DNA of 64,000 nucleotides from Glycine soja (Eukaryota; Streptophyta; Magnoliopsida; Fabales; Fabaceae): the NCBI RefSeq assembly GCF_004193775.1, contig NC_041002.1, positions 8,636,817 through 8,700,816 on the forward strand. The letters are read 5' to 3'. The position numbers were made by a program, and so were the translations under genes. Positions 46,791 through 59,870 of this stretch are shown here, one piece after another (the stretch's first letter is position 1; each line of letters starts with the position of its first letter). The notes below the pieces were generated by a model. That model saw only the letters and a list, made by a program, of their open reading frames with translations, was not told the DNA's origin and made no database searches.

Positions 46791-47872
46791 TCATGCATAA
46801 AGTGAATTGTTTTATTTGGTTTTCTTTGAATTTCTAGTATAGTATTATGTAAGAAGAGTTGTTTGCTCCGTTCATGACAAACAAATAAGACAAATAGTGA
46901 AACGAAAAGGGAAACAAAACAAAAATCTACATAGCCCCCCAAAAAAAGTAAAATTCATATTAATACTACATAACATTAATTCCAGCAAAAAGAAAAGTCG
47001 TAACCCAGATTAATACGCAGAGAATTTCAACAAATTTATACAGTTGAAGTGGACACGACTGAAGTGGAAAGGGACTTAAGATGGGAAAATTTGAAGGCAT
47101 AATTGGAAGTTTATGCCTTTTAGCTGAAGGTTTATAATCAAAGTGGGGATGAAGAGATGTCAGCCACGACATGGTTCACGGCTCTTGCTTCTCCCTAAAA
47201 GGAGCAATCAATGTTATGACCGTGTCATTTTGAAAAAAATAAATAAATAAAGTGCCAATTTGTCATGCTGTGGGACACTGATTTGTTGAGTGTTCTTAAT
47301 TTATTTTATTTATTTTTAATTGAGTTAAAACTGCCCCACTTTTTCCACTGTAGTTTGATTTAGATTGCAAAGAGATTCCAATCCCCTCTTCATATGTTCA
47401 TCATTTGATTCTATGGTGGTGGAGGTTGGACACAAACTGAAGAAAATGATGGCTGACATATAGTGGCATGATATCTTCAGTGCCAATGCCAGGATATAAT
47501 ATGACATAAAGTTGGTTATCATGATTAAAGAACTATGTATCCCTCAAGATTGAAATGGCATAAACTTTCAATCATGAGAAGTAAAAATACAAGAAATTTA
47601 CGAAACCACAATTGAATGATATAGCAAGCAAGAAAGTGTTCCGTACTTAAGCACTAATATTATTATTTTATAAATTAGTATTAGACTTTTACACGAGGAA
47701 GATCAACTTTATGAAAGAGTAACTCTAAAAATTCTTATCCTTTATTTTATTTGGATTTAACGGTTAAAGAAGATTATTAATTAAAACAATTAAAGTAAAA
47801 GAAAACAAAATATGAGAAATGAATAATAAATTTTTTAAAATTATTCTAGAAGTAATTTAATCTCTTCTTTTT

Positions 47873-47927
<55 letters not shown>

Positions 47928-49014
47928 ACTTATTTTTTTCAAAAGACAAATACTTAAGATTTTATATAAAATAATATATGCTGAAACGGCAAAGCATATG
48001 TGGGGCACGGGAATGCAACATGATGATCTATTGGTGTGGTCTTGAAGCAATTCATGTAGTATTGATTTTTTTTTATCTTTATATTTTTGTAATATTTTTG
48101 GATGGTAGTTCTCATGAAAGTGGAATTATATTGTAATATTCAAGGGCCAGCTAGGTATTTATCAGCATTCCAGTGACCAGGGGTTATCTTAATCGTGACA
48201 ACTACACTCCCTTGTGTAAAATTCAAATTTATCTAATGAAAAAATAGAATAGGTATCAATAATCACTTCTTTACATTTGTATAATATTTAAAATCCTTTC
48301 AATTATAGCTCCATGATTAAAAAAATTGTTGGACAAAAAAGCTCAAGTGCATTTGGACTCCAACTTTTTACGTGTTAGATCAACAAATTTTTTTACGTCA
48401 GATCAACAAACATTTTTAAGGGTGGATTTTAAGATAAAAATGACTTAATAACATTTTGGATCCTATAAAATAGGATTTTCTTTATTTAATCATTTAAAAT
48501 TATAATTTTATTAGTCTCTACTATTAAGTAATATTATAAATTAATTAATGAAATAATAACACGTTAATAATATAGTAATTTATTATGTTATCAAGAAATC
48601 TAGCATAGAAGTTACGTATAATGTGTTTGATATATATAAACTGTATTTTAAAATCCCTAATTATCTAGTCTAACCATCATATCATAAGTAATATTCGATA
48701 AAAAAAAAAAAAAAACTGGTATTACTTTCCGTTAAAAGTCGTCTGTATAACTATCATATCATAAGTAACACAATGTTTTTGACGACTTGTCAACAGACAC
48801 ATATCATAAAGTTATTCGTAAACTTTTCTTACAGGAAAATGATAAAATATCTATAGGTAGCAACGACCAAATTGTTGCTATGTTTTTCTTGTATCGACGG
48901 CTAAATTTGTGACTAATTACCTAGGATAAAACCATAGATAATTAGCTAATATTCACAATAAAAAAGCTAATACTTTCGGATGATGGTCGTTGATAAATAC
49001 ATCATTACGTTAGA
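46791..49014. other. AT-rich intergenic region
   Basis: No convincing ORF. Contains an AT microsatellite at 47876-47927 and a 16-A tract near 48700. The open stretches at 46966-47172 and 47325-47522 lack protein-like features. Confidence 0.5.
47876..47927. repeat. (AT)n microsatellite
   Basis: About 25 uninterrupted AT units. Confidence 0.95.
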
Positions 49015-49610
49015 AACTAGTCATGGCAAAAAAATCCATAATTTGTATCGATTTTGACAGGTAATACTCGAGTTGATCACGTATGAGTTTGAGTTTTTCT
49101 CGATAATCAAAAATCCGGTATGAGTATGGAATTACTATATCCGTCCCGACCTCGAACCCAAACCCGTCCCACCACTTAAAATTTTTAAAATTTTTGCATA
49201 ATTTAATCAAAAGGCCTAGAATTTTTATTACTTGTTAATTTTATTTTAGAATTTTTACATAATATAATATTTTTTTCTTAACGATTTTTGTAAACACATG
49301 CGCTATAATAAATTTATTGGCATATAAGTAGTTAAAAATAAATGTTTAACAATCAATTTATTTTTTCTAAAATCAAATTTTTAATATTTTCTTTACAAAA
49401 AAAAATATTTTTTTTAATTTGAATCAGATATGGGACGAGATCGGAAATACTCGATACCTGACGGGTATGGGGATGAGATAATAAATTTTGACTCATCAAG
49501 TATCAGGTACGGGTATGAGGACATATTCAGGAGTTTGGATCGGGGATTGGGGAGACAATACCCGTCTCCGTCCCGCCTCATTGTCATCTTTATTAGAAAC
49601 GAAAACTTTT
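49015..49610. repeat. Short non-coding element with inverted GGGTACGGGTATGAG-type arms
   Basis: Left part has CCGTCCCGACCTCGAACCC on the plus strand; the right part has GACGGGTATGGGGATGAG and ACCGTCTCCGTCCCG-like motifs, so the arms are partly inverted. Outer ends (CATGGCAAAAAA / CATTGTCATCTTTATT) are only loosely complementary. The 49430-49612 ORF is its translation. Confidence 0.4.
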
Positions 49611-49760
49611 AAGAAAATGTATTTTCATATTATTTTAGTATTACATAATAAATTAATCTAACTATATTAATAATTATAATCAATTTCAATCATTTTTTTA
49701 TCATCATTATTATTTTTTTTTCCTTTGCCATTTCAATTATATTAAATATCAATTACTTAT

Positions 49761-50873
49761 TGATCGAGGTCGTACCCGAATCAAATAAACATTAAAATGC
49801 AGTAACTAGGAAGTGATCCTAGGTCATTTCCCAACGAGCAATGATAAACCAAATGTTCATAACAGATAGTAGGAAAATAGTAACGAATTGGGGGTGGGGG
49901 GGGGTGTTTGCTTTTGTAAATTAAACAGTGAATAGATGTGAATTATAAAATATCAGAATTAAAACACGTTGCTTCCCCTTGATTCACAAGTCTCTTATCC
50001 TAGGTTACGAGAGTTTATCCTTTATCAGTTCAACCACTTAATCCAACCCTAAATTAAATTACTAAGCGAAATTTAACATAAGGCATTCATTATGTGATTA
50101 AGCAACACATACACCAATTAATCATAAACGATCATTAAGCATGAACGTAAATTAAGCGCAGAGACAATTAATCAAGCACTAAGCATCCATGAATTAATAA
50201 CAACAAATTCAGAGTAATTAGTGAAGAGGAAAAACTGAACAGAATTTAATAGTAATAATAGAACCTCAAAGAGAACTGTGCTTGATCCTCAAGAGAAAAC
50301 AACGCTGGAGACTTAGCCTTCCATTAATCAATAGAGAACGAAATAATAGATTGAAGAACGAAATTTTATTGCTGAAACGAAAAGTAAAAACTGGAATTGC
50401 AAAACGAAAAGGTGTCTAAAAGAAGAAAAGCCTAAAACTAAAAACGAAAACAGGAGAGAGGAAAGAGAAGAGACTAAATTAGAACCTTGGTGTTGTTATA
50501 TAGTTTTCAGCCCCAAAGCTTACAAATCTGTTTTAAGTCCAAGCCCATAAATAAAATAAAATCTAGACAAGAAAAGATAAGATAAAATAAAATCTAAATA
50601 AGATAAGATAAGATCTAGATGAAATAATATCTAGATTAGATAAAATCTAGATAAGATAAGATTTGATAAAATTGTCTGCTCTCTTCAAGTCCAAGCCCAA
50701 TTCTGGATTCAAGACCAATTGCTTATAATTCTCCTGAAATTAAATTAAAAACACAAAATTAGTCCAATAGGCCCAAATGATAAAACTGCATAATTAATTT
50801 GACAATTAAGACTAATTAGTAATTAAAATGGTGCAAAAAGGGTTAAGAAATAGGAAAAAATAATGGCACATCA
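49761..50873 (-). repeat. LTR1 (3' LTR) of the Athila-like element
   Basis: TGATCGAGGTCG...GGCACATCA, 1113 bp. Confidence 0.95.
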
Positions 50874-52375
50874 AAACCCCCCATACTTAGCCTTTTGCAC
50901 TCCTGGGCAAAATGAAACAAAGAACAAAATCCAAAGATATCAAAGAGAGACAAACAAAATCATTTACATATTTCTCAATGAACATCAAGGAATGGGTGAC
51001 ATCTAACATGAAGAGATCCAAAGAGTCAAGACATTCGTGAAAATCATCCAAGCAACCCAATCATGGCAAAATAGTTAATCAGCTCAAGAATGAAAAGTGA
51101 TAAAGCCTCACAAGATATGCACTCTATCTCTCAAGTGTCTAGGCTACTATTGACCCTCAAAGCACCCATGAAAACTAACACCACATAAACTTGGCAAGAT
51201 TCTAAAATTGACAATTAACCCATAAACACAAGCACATAAGGATCAAAAGGTCTTTTAAGGTTGTAATGGGGCGAAGGACAAGGTAGGGAAAAATATGGAA
51301 TAAGTAGCTAAATCCCAAAGGAATAGAGGAGCAATGAGGAATAAGTGCATATTAAGAAAAAATAAGAAAACCTAAAGATAAAATTTTAAACGCAAATAGT
51401 AGAGCCAAGAGTCTCGTCATTTTTTTTCCATTTAAGATCTTATTCACTCAACTTTATTGCTTTTCTTTTTCTCTTTTTTTTCGAATTGATTCAACTTGAT
51501 TTTTTTTTTTGAACAGTAGCATTTGAGAACTAGCATATCATTCAGCAGCATGTCCAACATTTAACCCATATACAATGTACATCAGTATGGCCCAAAAATA
51601 TATCATGAAGCATAGCCAACAAAACATGTTATCCAACAAAACCCCCCACACTTATTCCCAAAACAATTCCAAAGCTCCAAAATTCCTTAAGGGTAAGGTG
51701 ATATCATGGTTTTTCACTTAAGGCTTGTAGTGAGCTTCAAAACAAGGAAAGGGAAACAAGGCTCAAAAGGGCTATCAAAGAAATTAATTCAAGGTAAGTC
51801 CATCAGGCTAAAGGCTTATAAGAACAAAATTGCCTAAATCATTTCCAAATATGCATGTGAATTAGGAAGCATCAACAAGAATCAAGCCAAGGCTATTGTG
51901 CAAGCAATCAATGGGGAAAAACACACCAAATGATTATGATGATAAATGGCTCAAATTCTCATAAAAGTAAACTTATCACTTTCAAATTGAGCTTTCAAAA
52001 CTATCATGACATGTAGAGGAAAAACAAGGATTTCAAATCACAAAATATCAAGAGACTTTTATTTTTAGAACAATTACCCATTTCTTGAACATATCTTATA
52101 ATTCAAAGAAAAATATGCAAAGTTGTACATGCAAACAAAATTGACCTAAAATATTAAACTAGAAACCCAACAAAACTAACAAAATTAACAAATTTAACAC
52201 AACTAACAAAACTAGCAAAACCAAAACCAAAGAACACTCCCCCCCCCCATACTTAAACAACACATTGTCCTCAATGTAGCACAATTAAAAGATTAAAAGC
52301 AATTAAACCATCACATAGAATCGGACAAATGTAATAAAAGTAAAGAAGGAGATAGGAAAAGAAAAACTCCCTAAG
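50874..52375 (-). other. Athila-like element, non-coding region between pol and the 3' LTR
   Basis: The polypurine tract is at 50874-50884. The rest is AT-rich with stops in all frames. In Athila relatives this interval may carry an env-like gene; none is visible here. Confidence 0.7.
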
Positions 52376-53326
52376 TCATGGTGGAGGAAGAGTAGGGTGG
52401 AGTAAGGAAGTCTCTTCCACCACTACGTCCACTAAAGAGGAGTTTATAAGGAATGGCTTAAGTCGGTGTCCATTGACCTTGAAGCTCTTGTTTGTGGAGT
52501 CGTTTTTTATCTCAACTATACCATAAGTAAAAACATTAGTAACAATAAAAGGACCAATCCACTTAGACCTCAACTTACCACTCATGAGTCCAAGCTTAGA
52601 ATTATACAATAACACTTTTTGCCCAACCATGAAGTCCTTCTTAATTATCATGCTATCATGGAACTTCTTGGTCTTTTCTTTGTAGAACTTGGCATTCTTG
52701 TAGGCTTCTAGGCGGATCTCATCTAACTCACTCAGTTGCTACTTTCTTTCCTCACCAGCTTGATCCATAGAGAAGTTGTAGGTCTTCACTGCCCAGTATG
52801 TTTTGTGCTCAATCTCCACTGGAAGATGACATGCCTTTCCAAAGACAACCCAATAAGGAGACATTCCTATGGGTGCTTTGTAGGCATTCCGATGTTCCCA
52901 AAGAGAATCATCAAGTTTGGTACTCCAATCTTTCCTGCTTGGCTGCACAATCTTCTCTAAAATTCTCTTGATCTCCCTGTTAGAAATTTCTGTCTGTCCA
53001 TTGGTTTGGGGGTGGTATGATGTGGATGCACTGTGTACAACCCCATACTTTTTAAGCAAGGCATGCATTGATTTGTTGCAAAAATGGGTTCCTTGATCAC
53101 TAACGATTGCTTTAGGTACTCCAAACCTGCAAAATAGATTAGATCTGACAAAATCTGCAATAACCTTAGCATCATTAGTTCTAGTGGGTTTGGCTTCCAC
53201 CCATTTTGAAACATAATCAACTGCAAGGAGAATGTAAACATAACCAAAAGATACAGGAAAAGGGCCCATGAAATCTATACCCCAGACATCAAACACCTCA
53301 CAGAATAGCATAGGTTGCTGAGGCAT
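52376..53326 (-). pseudogene. Athila-like integrase
   Basis: The main open part (52739-53326) has the integrase core with all three catalytic residues visible: Asp in [11 protein letters not shown], Asp in [12 protein letters not shown], and Glu in [17 protein letters not shown]. The C-terminal part (52376-52651) reads [19 protein letters not shown] and SKWIGPFIV, the usual integrase C-terminal region, after a break at about 52740. The upstream zinc-binding part (53340-53560) is frame-shifted. The enzyme inserts element cDNA into the genome; this copy is split. Confidence 0.85.
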
Positions 53327-53494
53327 TTGTTGTCGCCATGTAAGTGCACTTCCTGCTCTCTAACACTGCTCACAAGTGCTACAAATCTTCCACTCATCTT
53401 TAAAGATGGTGGGCCAATAAAAGCCACAATCAAGCACCTTGCGAGCTGTCCTTTGAACACTCAGATGACCTCCCGGTGCGGAAGAATGACGAAA

Positions 53495-53839
53495 CTACAG
53501 GACTGAGTCAGTCTCATGATCTGGAATGCATCGTCTAATGACCTGATCACTACACAATTTCCACAAGTAGGGGTCATCCCAAATAAAATTCTTAGCATCA
53601 CTTTTAATTTTATCTTTTTTAGCTTTAGATGCTAAGGGAGGAAAAACAGAAGCAACTAAATAATTGACAATGTTAGCAAACCAGGGAGTAGTAAGAGAAT
53701 CAGAAATACTATACAATATATATAAATGATCATCCGGGAAATCATCCCGAATGGGTGAGTCCTCATCAGACACACGTTCTATCCGACTCAAATGATCAAC
53801 AACTAAATTTTGTGCTCCGCTCCTATCACAGATCTCCAA
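53495..53839 (-). pseudogene. Athila-like pol segment between RNase H and integrase
   Basis: About 114 open residues including NLVVDHLSRIE, the standard end of Gypsy RNase H, then a variable linker and PYLWKLCSDQVIRRCIPD, the lead-in to the integrase HHCC domain. A TAG/TGA-bearing junction separates it from 53849-54364. Confidence 0.8.
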
Positions 53840-53848
53840 GTCAAACTC

Positions 53849-54364
53849 TTAGAGCCAAAGCATCCATCGGATTAACCTAGGCTTTGAATCAGCCTTCTTC
53901 AACAAGTACTTTAGAGCTGCATGGTCACTATAAACAATAATGCGAGTACCAAGCAAATAAGAACGAAATTTTTCAAGAGCAAAAACTATGACTAGTAGCT
54001 CTTTCTCAGTAGTAGTATAATTTGCTTGGGCAGCATCTAAAGTCCTAGAAGCATAATATATTACCCTAGGCAATTTATCAATTTTCTGAGCAAGGACAGC
54101 CCCCAATGCATAATTTGATGCATCACACATAAGCTCAAAAGGGGTTGTCCAGTCGGGTGCCTGGATGATGGGGGTGGTAGTCAGTGCTCTTTTGAGGCAA
54201 TCAAAATCCTTTTTGCATTTATCATTAAAGTCAAACTCCACCTCCTTTTGCAACAAGTTGGATAGTGGAATGGCTACTTTGCTAAAATCTCTTATAAAGC
54301 GCCTGTAGAATCCTGCATGACCAAGAAAAAATCGCACCTCTCGCACGCAAGAGGGGTAAGGCAA
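53849..54364 (-). pseudogene. Athila-like RT C-terminus and RNase H
   Basis: Starts after the RT with [18 protein letters not shown], then [19 protein letters not shown] (first RNase H Asp), the [19 protein letters not shown] segment (Glu) and [11 protein letters not shown] (Asp). All residues expected of Gypsy RNase H are visible. The reading ends at WMLWL with a stop. Confidence 0.85.
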
Positions 54365-54501
54365 TTGTGAAATAATAGAAATTTTTGCAGGATCTACTTC
54401 AATGCCCTTTTTGGAAATAATGTGGCCTAAAACTATACCTTACTCAACCATAAAATGACATTTTTCAAAATTTAGAACAAGGTTAGTTTCAGTGCATCTA
54501 T

Positions 54502-55299
54502 TCAAAGCCTTTCCAGACTATCCAAACAAATATCAAAAGAGGATTCATATACAGTGAAATCATCCATAAACACCTCTATGCAATTTTCTAAAAAATCACT
54601 AAAAATATTGATCATGCACCGCTGGAAGGTACCAGGGGCATTCCACAGGCCGAAAGGCATCCTCCTATAGGCAAAAGTGCCGAAGGGGCAGGTGAATGTG
54701 GTCTTTTCCAGATCCTCAGGAGCAATAGTGATTTGCATATAACCAGAAAAACCATCAAGGAAACAGTAGTGAGATTTACCTGCCAGGCATTCGAGCATTT
54801 GGTCAATGAATGGTAGGGGAAAATGGTCCTTTTTGGTAACCTGGTTCAGCCTCCTATAGTCGATGCAGACTCTCCAACTGTTCTGCCCCCGAGTAGGAAT
54901 CAACTCCTCCTTCTCATTTTTTATCACGGTGAGGCCGGTTTTCTTCGGGACTACTTGGACGGGACTCACCCATTGGCTGTCGGAGATAGGATAAATGATT
55001 CCAGCTTGCAGAAGCTTGGTTACCTCCTTCTTTACTACATCAAGAATCATTGGGTTGAGTCTTCTCTGTGACTGTCTTACTGGTTTAGCCCCATCCTCTA
55101 AATTTATCTGATGCATACATGTGGATAGGCTAATACCAGGATTGTCCACCAGGGTCCAGCCTATAGCCTTCTTATGCTTCTTGAGAACTGATAACAGCTT
55201 CTCCTCTTGCTCATCAGCAAGGGAGGCAGATATAATTACTGGAAAACTTTTGCTATCATCCAAGTAAGCATATTTTAAATTTGATGGCAGAGGCTTCAA
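54502..55299 (-). pseudogene. Athila-like reverse transcriptase
   Basis: 265 open residues: SLADEQEEKLLSVLKKHKKA, QSQRRLNPMILDVVKKEV, WVSPVQVVPKK, WRVCIDYRRLNQVTKKDHFP, TCPFGTFAYRRMPFGLWNAP, and the catalytic box VFMDDFTVY with both Asp residues. A one-base shift just after SLERL (near 54500) and a nonsense codon near 54450 separate it from the RNase H part, so no continuous polyprotein exists. Confidence 0.9.
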
Positions 55300-55407
55300 T
55301 TCTAGTGTGGCCAGCTGGATAGTGGTAGAAAGAGATGGTTTATCAGCCTGTACCTCATAAAGAAAGTCAGAGGTATGTGTACTTCCTGAAACATGGTTAG
55401 TTCTATC

Positions 55408-56103
55408 TTACTCTGGAAAATCAATCTCAAGAGGTAAAACATCACCAGACATGTAATCAATATAAATTTCAGATTCACTCTCAGCATCAAATTCAGACAT
55501 ATGATCAAGTACAAATTCAGATTCAATGCATGAAGAGTGACAGGCATGCAGATTAGAATGAAGACCAGCCATGTATTCATCAACAACATGATCAATTATT
55601 TCAGCACGAAATACAGAAAGATCTTCAGATGGGTGTTTCATAGCATCAAGAATATTAAAATGAACAGTTATATCACCAAACTCCATAGATAGTGTGTCTG
55701 CATATACATCTATCTTAGTTATAGCAATTTTCATAAAAGGTCTGCCTAGAATGATGGGAATTGATCCTTTAGAAAATCCCTCCTCCATATTCAAAATATA
55801 AAAATTAACAGGGAAAATCAGTTCACCAACTCTAACTAAGACATCCTCTATGAAACCAGCAGGATAGGCAACACTTCTATTAGCTAAATGAATTACCACA
55901 TCAGTTGACTGCAAAGGACCAAGAGATAGAGAATTAAAAATAGACAGAGGCATAACACTAACAGAAGCTCCTAAATCTAGCATGGCATTGTCAAACTTAT
56001 TGTTCCCTATAATACAAGGTATGCTGAATGTACCTGGATCTTTACATTTTTCAGGGATTTGGGGAACAGATTTACCAATCAATGCGTGGACATTTTTGCC
56101 CAT
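55408..56103 (-). pseudogene. Athila-like aspartic protease region
   Basis: 231 open residues with FDNAMLDLGASVSVMPLSIF, the Gypsy protease site (DLGAS with the catalytic Asp), VIHLANRSVAYPAGFIEDVL and IPIILGRPFM (ILGRPF motif). A stop after IDFPE separates it from the RT frame. It would cleave the gag-pol polyprotein. Confidence 0.85.
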
Positions 56104-56234
56104 ACTAATTCTTTCACTTCCTTTAAGCTTCCGCTTATTACCTCTACTTTTTTAAATGTTTCCAATATCTCCTTCTTTGCCTCTTCCATTTTTTTGTTGG
56201 AAATTGCTATTGGAGGGAATGGAAGAGGGATATG

Positions 56235-57928
56235 CTACTTCTGTAAATCAGAATTATCAGTGGAAGATTCACCTGCATAGAAATTGTTAGGTAACTTACT
56301 CTTTAAATTCTTGTCATCATCTTTTTCTGGAGTAGAGTGAAGTTGGGCAGGTTCATTTGCGGATGAGGAAGATGTTGCTGGTTGAGGTCCTTGACACTGC
56401 TTTCCTGACCTCAATGTAATGACACTCACATTTTTGGGATTCTGGACAGATTGAGAAGGTAATCTGTCAGAATTCTGGGACTGTTGTTGATTTAACTGTG
56501 TAGCCAATTGTCCCATTTAATTAGTTAAGCTTTGAATGGAGGCTCTGGTATCTTGTTGAAACTGCATGTTTTGCATAGTCATTTGCCTCACAAGTTCTTC
56601 AAGGGAAGATTGCGGAGAAGCCTCAATTGTTATCTGTTTCTGGGGTTGTTGTTGTGGTTGTTGTTGCTGCTGGATTGGGGCGGAATGTATGGTCTGCTTG
56701 GGTCAGCAACATTTTGAAAATAAGGTTGTTGTTGTGAAGGATTCGACCATCTAAGATTGGGATGATTCCTCCACCCGGGATTGTACCTGTTGCTGGAGAG
56801 GTCATAATTGTTCTGTTGTGGCTGATTTTGCTACTGAGGTTGAGGAGGTCTATTTTAGATGTTTGCAGCATAAGCTTCAAACTGTTCAATTGCTTCAGAT
56901 TGTTTCACAAAAGGGCAAAGGTTTGTGTGGTGGTCGACAAAGAAGCATAAACCACAGAGTCTTGCGACAGGTACAGACTTCTAATTCAAGGCCAGCTGGG
57001 TTACCAGGTTAACCATGGCATCTAGTTTACCCTCAAGCTTCTTAGTTTCAGCTGATGAAGATGGATTCGTGACTACTTCATGCACTCTTCTAATGACAAT
57101 AGCATCATTTCTGACACTAAACTATTGGGAGTTGGAAGCCATCTTCTCAATTAAATTTCTGGCTTCAGCAGGGGTTATGTCTCCAAGGGCTCCACCACTA
57201 GCAACATCTATCATACTTCTCTCCATGTTACTGAGTCCTTCATAAAAATATTGGAGAAAAAGCTGCTCAGAAATCTGGTGGTGAGGGCAATTGGCACATA
57301 GTTTCTTGAATCTCTCCCAGTATTCATATAAGCTCTCTCCACTGAGTTGCCTAATTCCTGAAATATCTTTTCTGATGGTCGTGGTCCTAGAAGCAGGGAA
57401 AATTTTTTCTAAGAATACTCTCTTGAGGTCATCCTAGCTCGTGATGGACCTTGGAGCAAGGTAATATAGCCAGTCCTTTGCCACTCCCTCTAAAGAATGA
57501 GGAAAAGCCTTCATAAATATGTGATCCTCCTAGACATCTGGGGGTTTCATGGTGGAGCAGACAATATGGAATTCTTTTAGATGTTTGTGCGGGTCTTCAC
57601 CTGCAAGGCCGTGAAACTTTGGAAGCAAATGGATCAGTCCAGTTTTAAGAACATATGGGACATTCTCATTAGGGTATTGGATGCACAAACTTTCGTAGGT
57701 GAAATCAGGTGCAGCCATTTCCCTTAGAGTCCTCTCACAGTGTGGAGGTTGTGTCATGTTCTCAAAATGTTCAAAATTATAATGCTCTAAATCAGGATGC
57801 TCAAAATCACCACTAACAGAATAGTCAGAATGCTCAAAAGGTACAAGATGATGCCTAACTAATTTATGAAATGTCCTATCTATCTCAGGATCAAAGGGTT
57901 GTAAGTTAGATGGATTGCCTCTAGTCAT
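56235..57928 (-). pseudogene. Athila-like gag, broken by several nonsense codons
   Basis: The first part (57530-57928) starts MTRGNPSNLQPFDPEIDRTF and includes FTYESLCIQYP and LLPKFHGLAGEDPHKHLKEF, characteristic of Athila gag, and ends at TAG after KPPDV. The next part continues in the same frame through more stops (positions expected to be Gln or Trp), with FKKLCANCPHHQISEQLF and SMIDVASGGALGDITPAEAR. A Cys/His element VARLCGLCFFVDHH is near 56925. The last part (56235-56516) reads NVSVITLRSGKQ, the usual linker before protease. Confidence 0.85.
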
Positions 57929-58768
57929 ACACTATATTCAGCATGCACAACTAGTTGCCTTCTTATGGAAGTAACAGTGTAGGTTTGAACTAGCTACCCT
58001 CAAATGATATCCAAATGACTTGAAATTTTGTGAGCAACACCCTAAAATCATGAAAAGATGGCACAAAGATTTTAAGGCAAAAATTCAAAGTCTAACTATG
58101 GAAGCTACCTAAGGAAAGTTTAGAAAAATAAAGCAATAAAACTTGAATAATAAAATAAAAAACTAGTAAACAGGCGATTTTGGCTAGCTAGAGACCTCAG
58201 CCAGCTTTTGGCAGGCTGCCGTAGTATGAGAAATTTTTTTCTACCCCAAATACATATATAATAATAGTCATTCTGATACTCGGAGCAAAAGTTATGGTCG
58301 TTTGAAGTTTTAACAAAAATCAAATTCACTACTTTTTTGGAACTTTCAAATCTGACCAAACTAAGGGCTCCAGCTATTTTTCCCACAAAATATGGATCAA
58401 AAGAACCAACCACACCAAAATTCAGCCAAAAATAACAACCCTAACTATCAAAACAAAAATCGTCAATTAAATTGTCAACAACAGTCACTAATTCAGTCGC
58501 TAAGGGATTTGCACTACTACTCTGTTTTTTAGATCAGCAAAAGTGGTCGCTAAATCCGTCGCAAAGCACTATTCACAACAAAACACAAAAACTGAAACAG
58601 GGGAAGCGCTAAACAGAAAAACTAAAACAAAACACCACACTAAACAAAATAACAAGACACTGAACAACACTAAAACAACACGAAAACTTAAAACAACTAA
58701 ACATATGACACTAATCACTAGTTATTATGAACCTTTGGACCACTGCTCCCCAGCAACGATGCCAAATT
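57929..58768 (-). other. Athila-like 5' leader, first copy, with PBS
   Basis: Untranslated leader between the LTR2 PBS (about 58749-58766) and the gag start. A 97-codon open stretch at 58120-58413 is present here and in the duplicate at 60449-60742, but it is AT-rich and probably not translated. Confidence 0.7.
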
Positions 58769-59870
58769 TGATCGAGGTCATATCCGAATCAAATAAACAT
58801 TAAAATGCAGTAACTAGAAAGTGATCCTAGGTCGTTTCCCAACGAGCAATGATAAACCAAATGTTCATAATAGATAGTAGGAAAATAGTAACAAATTGAG
58901 GGGTTGTTTGCCTTTGTAAATTAAACAGTGAATAGATGTGAATTATAAAATATCATAATTAAAACACGTTGCTTCCCCTTGATTCAAAAGCAAGTCTCTT
59001 ATCCAAGGTTACGAGAGTTTATCCTTTATCAGTTCAACCACTTAATCACCCCCTAAATTAAATTACTAAGCGAAATTTAACATAAGGCATTCATTATGTG
59101 ATTAAGCAACACATACACCAATTAATCATAAACGATCATTAAGCAAGAACGTAAATTAAGCGCAGAGACAATTAATCAAGCACTAAGCATGCATAAATTA
59201 ATAACAACAAATTCAGAGTAATTAGTGAAGAGGAAAAACTGAACAGAATTTAATAGTAATAATAGAACCTCAAAGAGAACTGTGCTTTATCCTCAAGAGA
59301 AAACAATGCTGGAGACTTAGCCTTCCATTAATCAATAGAGAACGAAATAATAGATTGAAGAACGAAATTTTATTGCTGAAACGAAAAGTAAAAACTGGAA
59401 TTGCAAAACGAAAATGTGTCTAAAAGAAGAAAAGCCTAAAACTAAAAACGAAAATAGGAGAGAGGAAAGAGAAGAGACTAAATTAGAACCTTGGTGTTGT
59501 TATATAGTTTTCAGCCCCAAAGCTTACAAATCTGTTTTAAGTCCAAGCCCATAAATAAAATAAAATGTAGACAAGAAAAGATAAGATAAAATAAAATCTA
59601 AATAAGATAAGATAAGATCTAGATGAAATAATATCTAGATTAGATAAAATCTAGATAAGATAAGATTTGATAAAATTGTCTGCTCTCTTCAAGTCGAAGC
59701 CCAATTCTGGATTCAAGACCAATTGCTTATAATTCTCCTGAAATTAAATTAAAAACACAAAATTAGTCCAATAGGCCCAAATGATAAAACTGCATAATTA
59801 ATTTGACAATTAAGACTAATTAGTAATTAAAATGGTGCAAAAAGGGTTAAGAAATAGGAAAAAATAATGG
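58769..59870 (-). repeat. LTR2, central LTR lacking its last seven bases
   Basis: Same start TGATCGAGG, but ends AATAATGG and runs straight into gag sequence; CACATCA is missing. Confidence 0.95.

Noticed and set aside
55302..55595. 97-codon frame
   Set aside because: Overlaps the protease frame, which has the recognisable DLGAS and ILGRPF motifs.
58120..58413. 97-codon frame conserved between 58120-58413 and 60449-60742
   Set aside because: Both copies come from one recent duplication, so similarity is not evidence of coding; the region is the element's leader.
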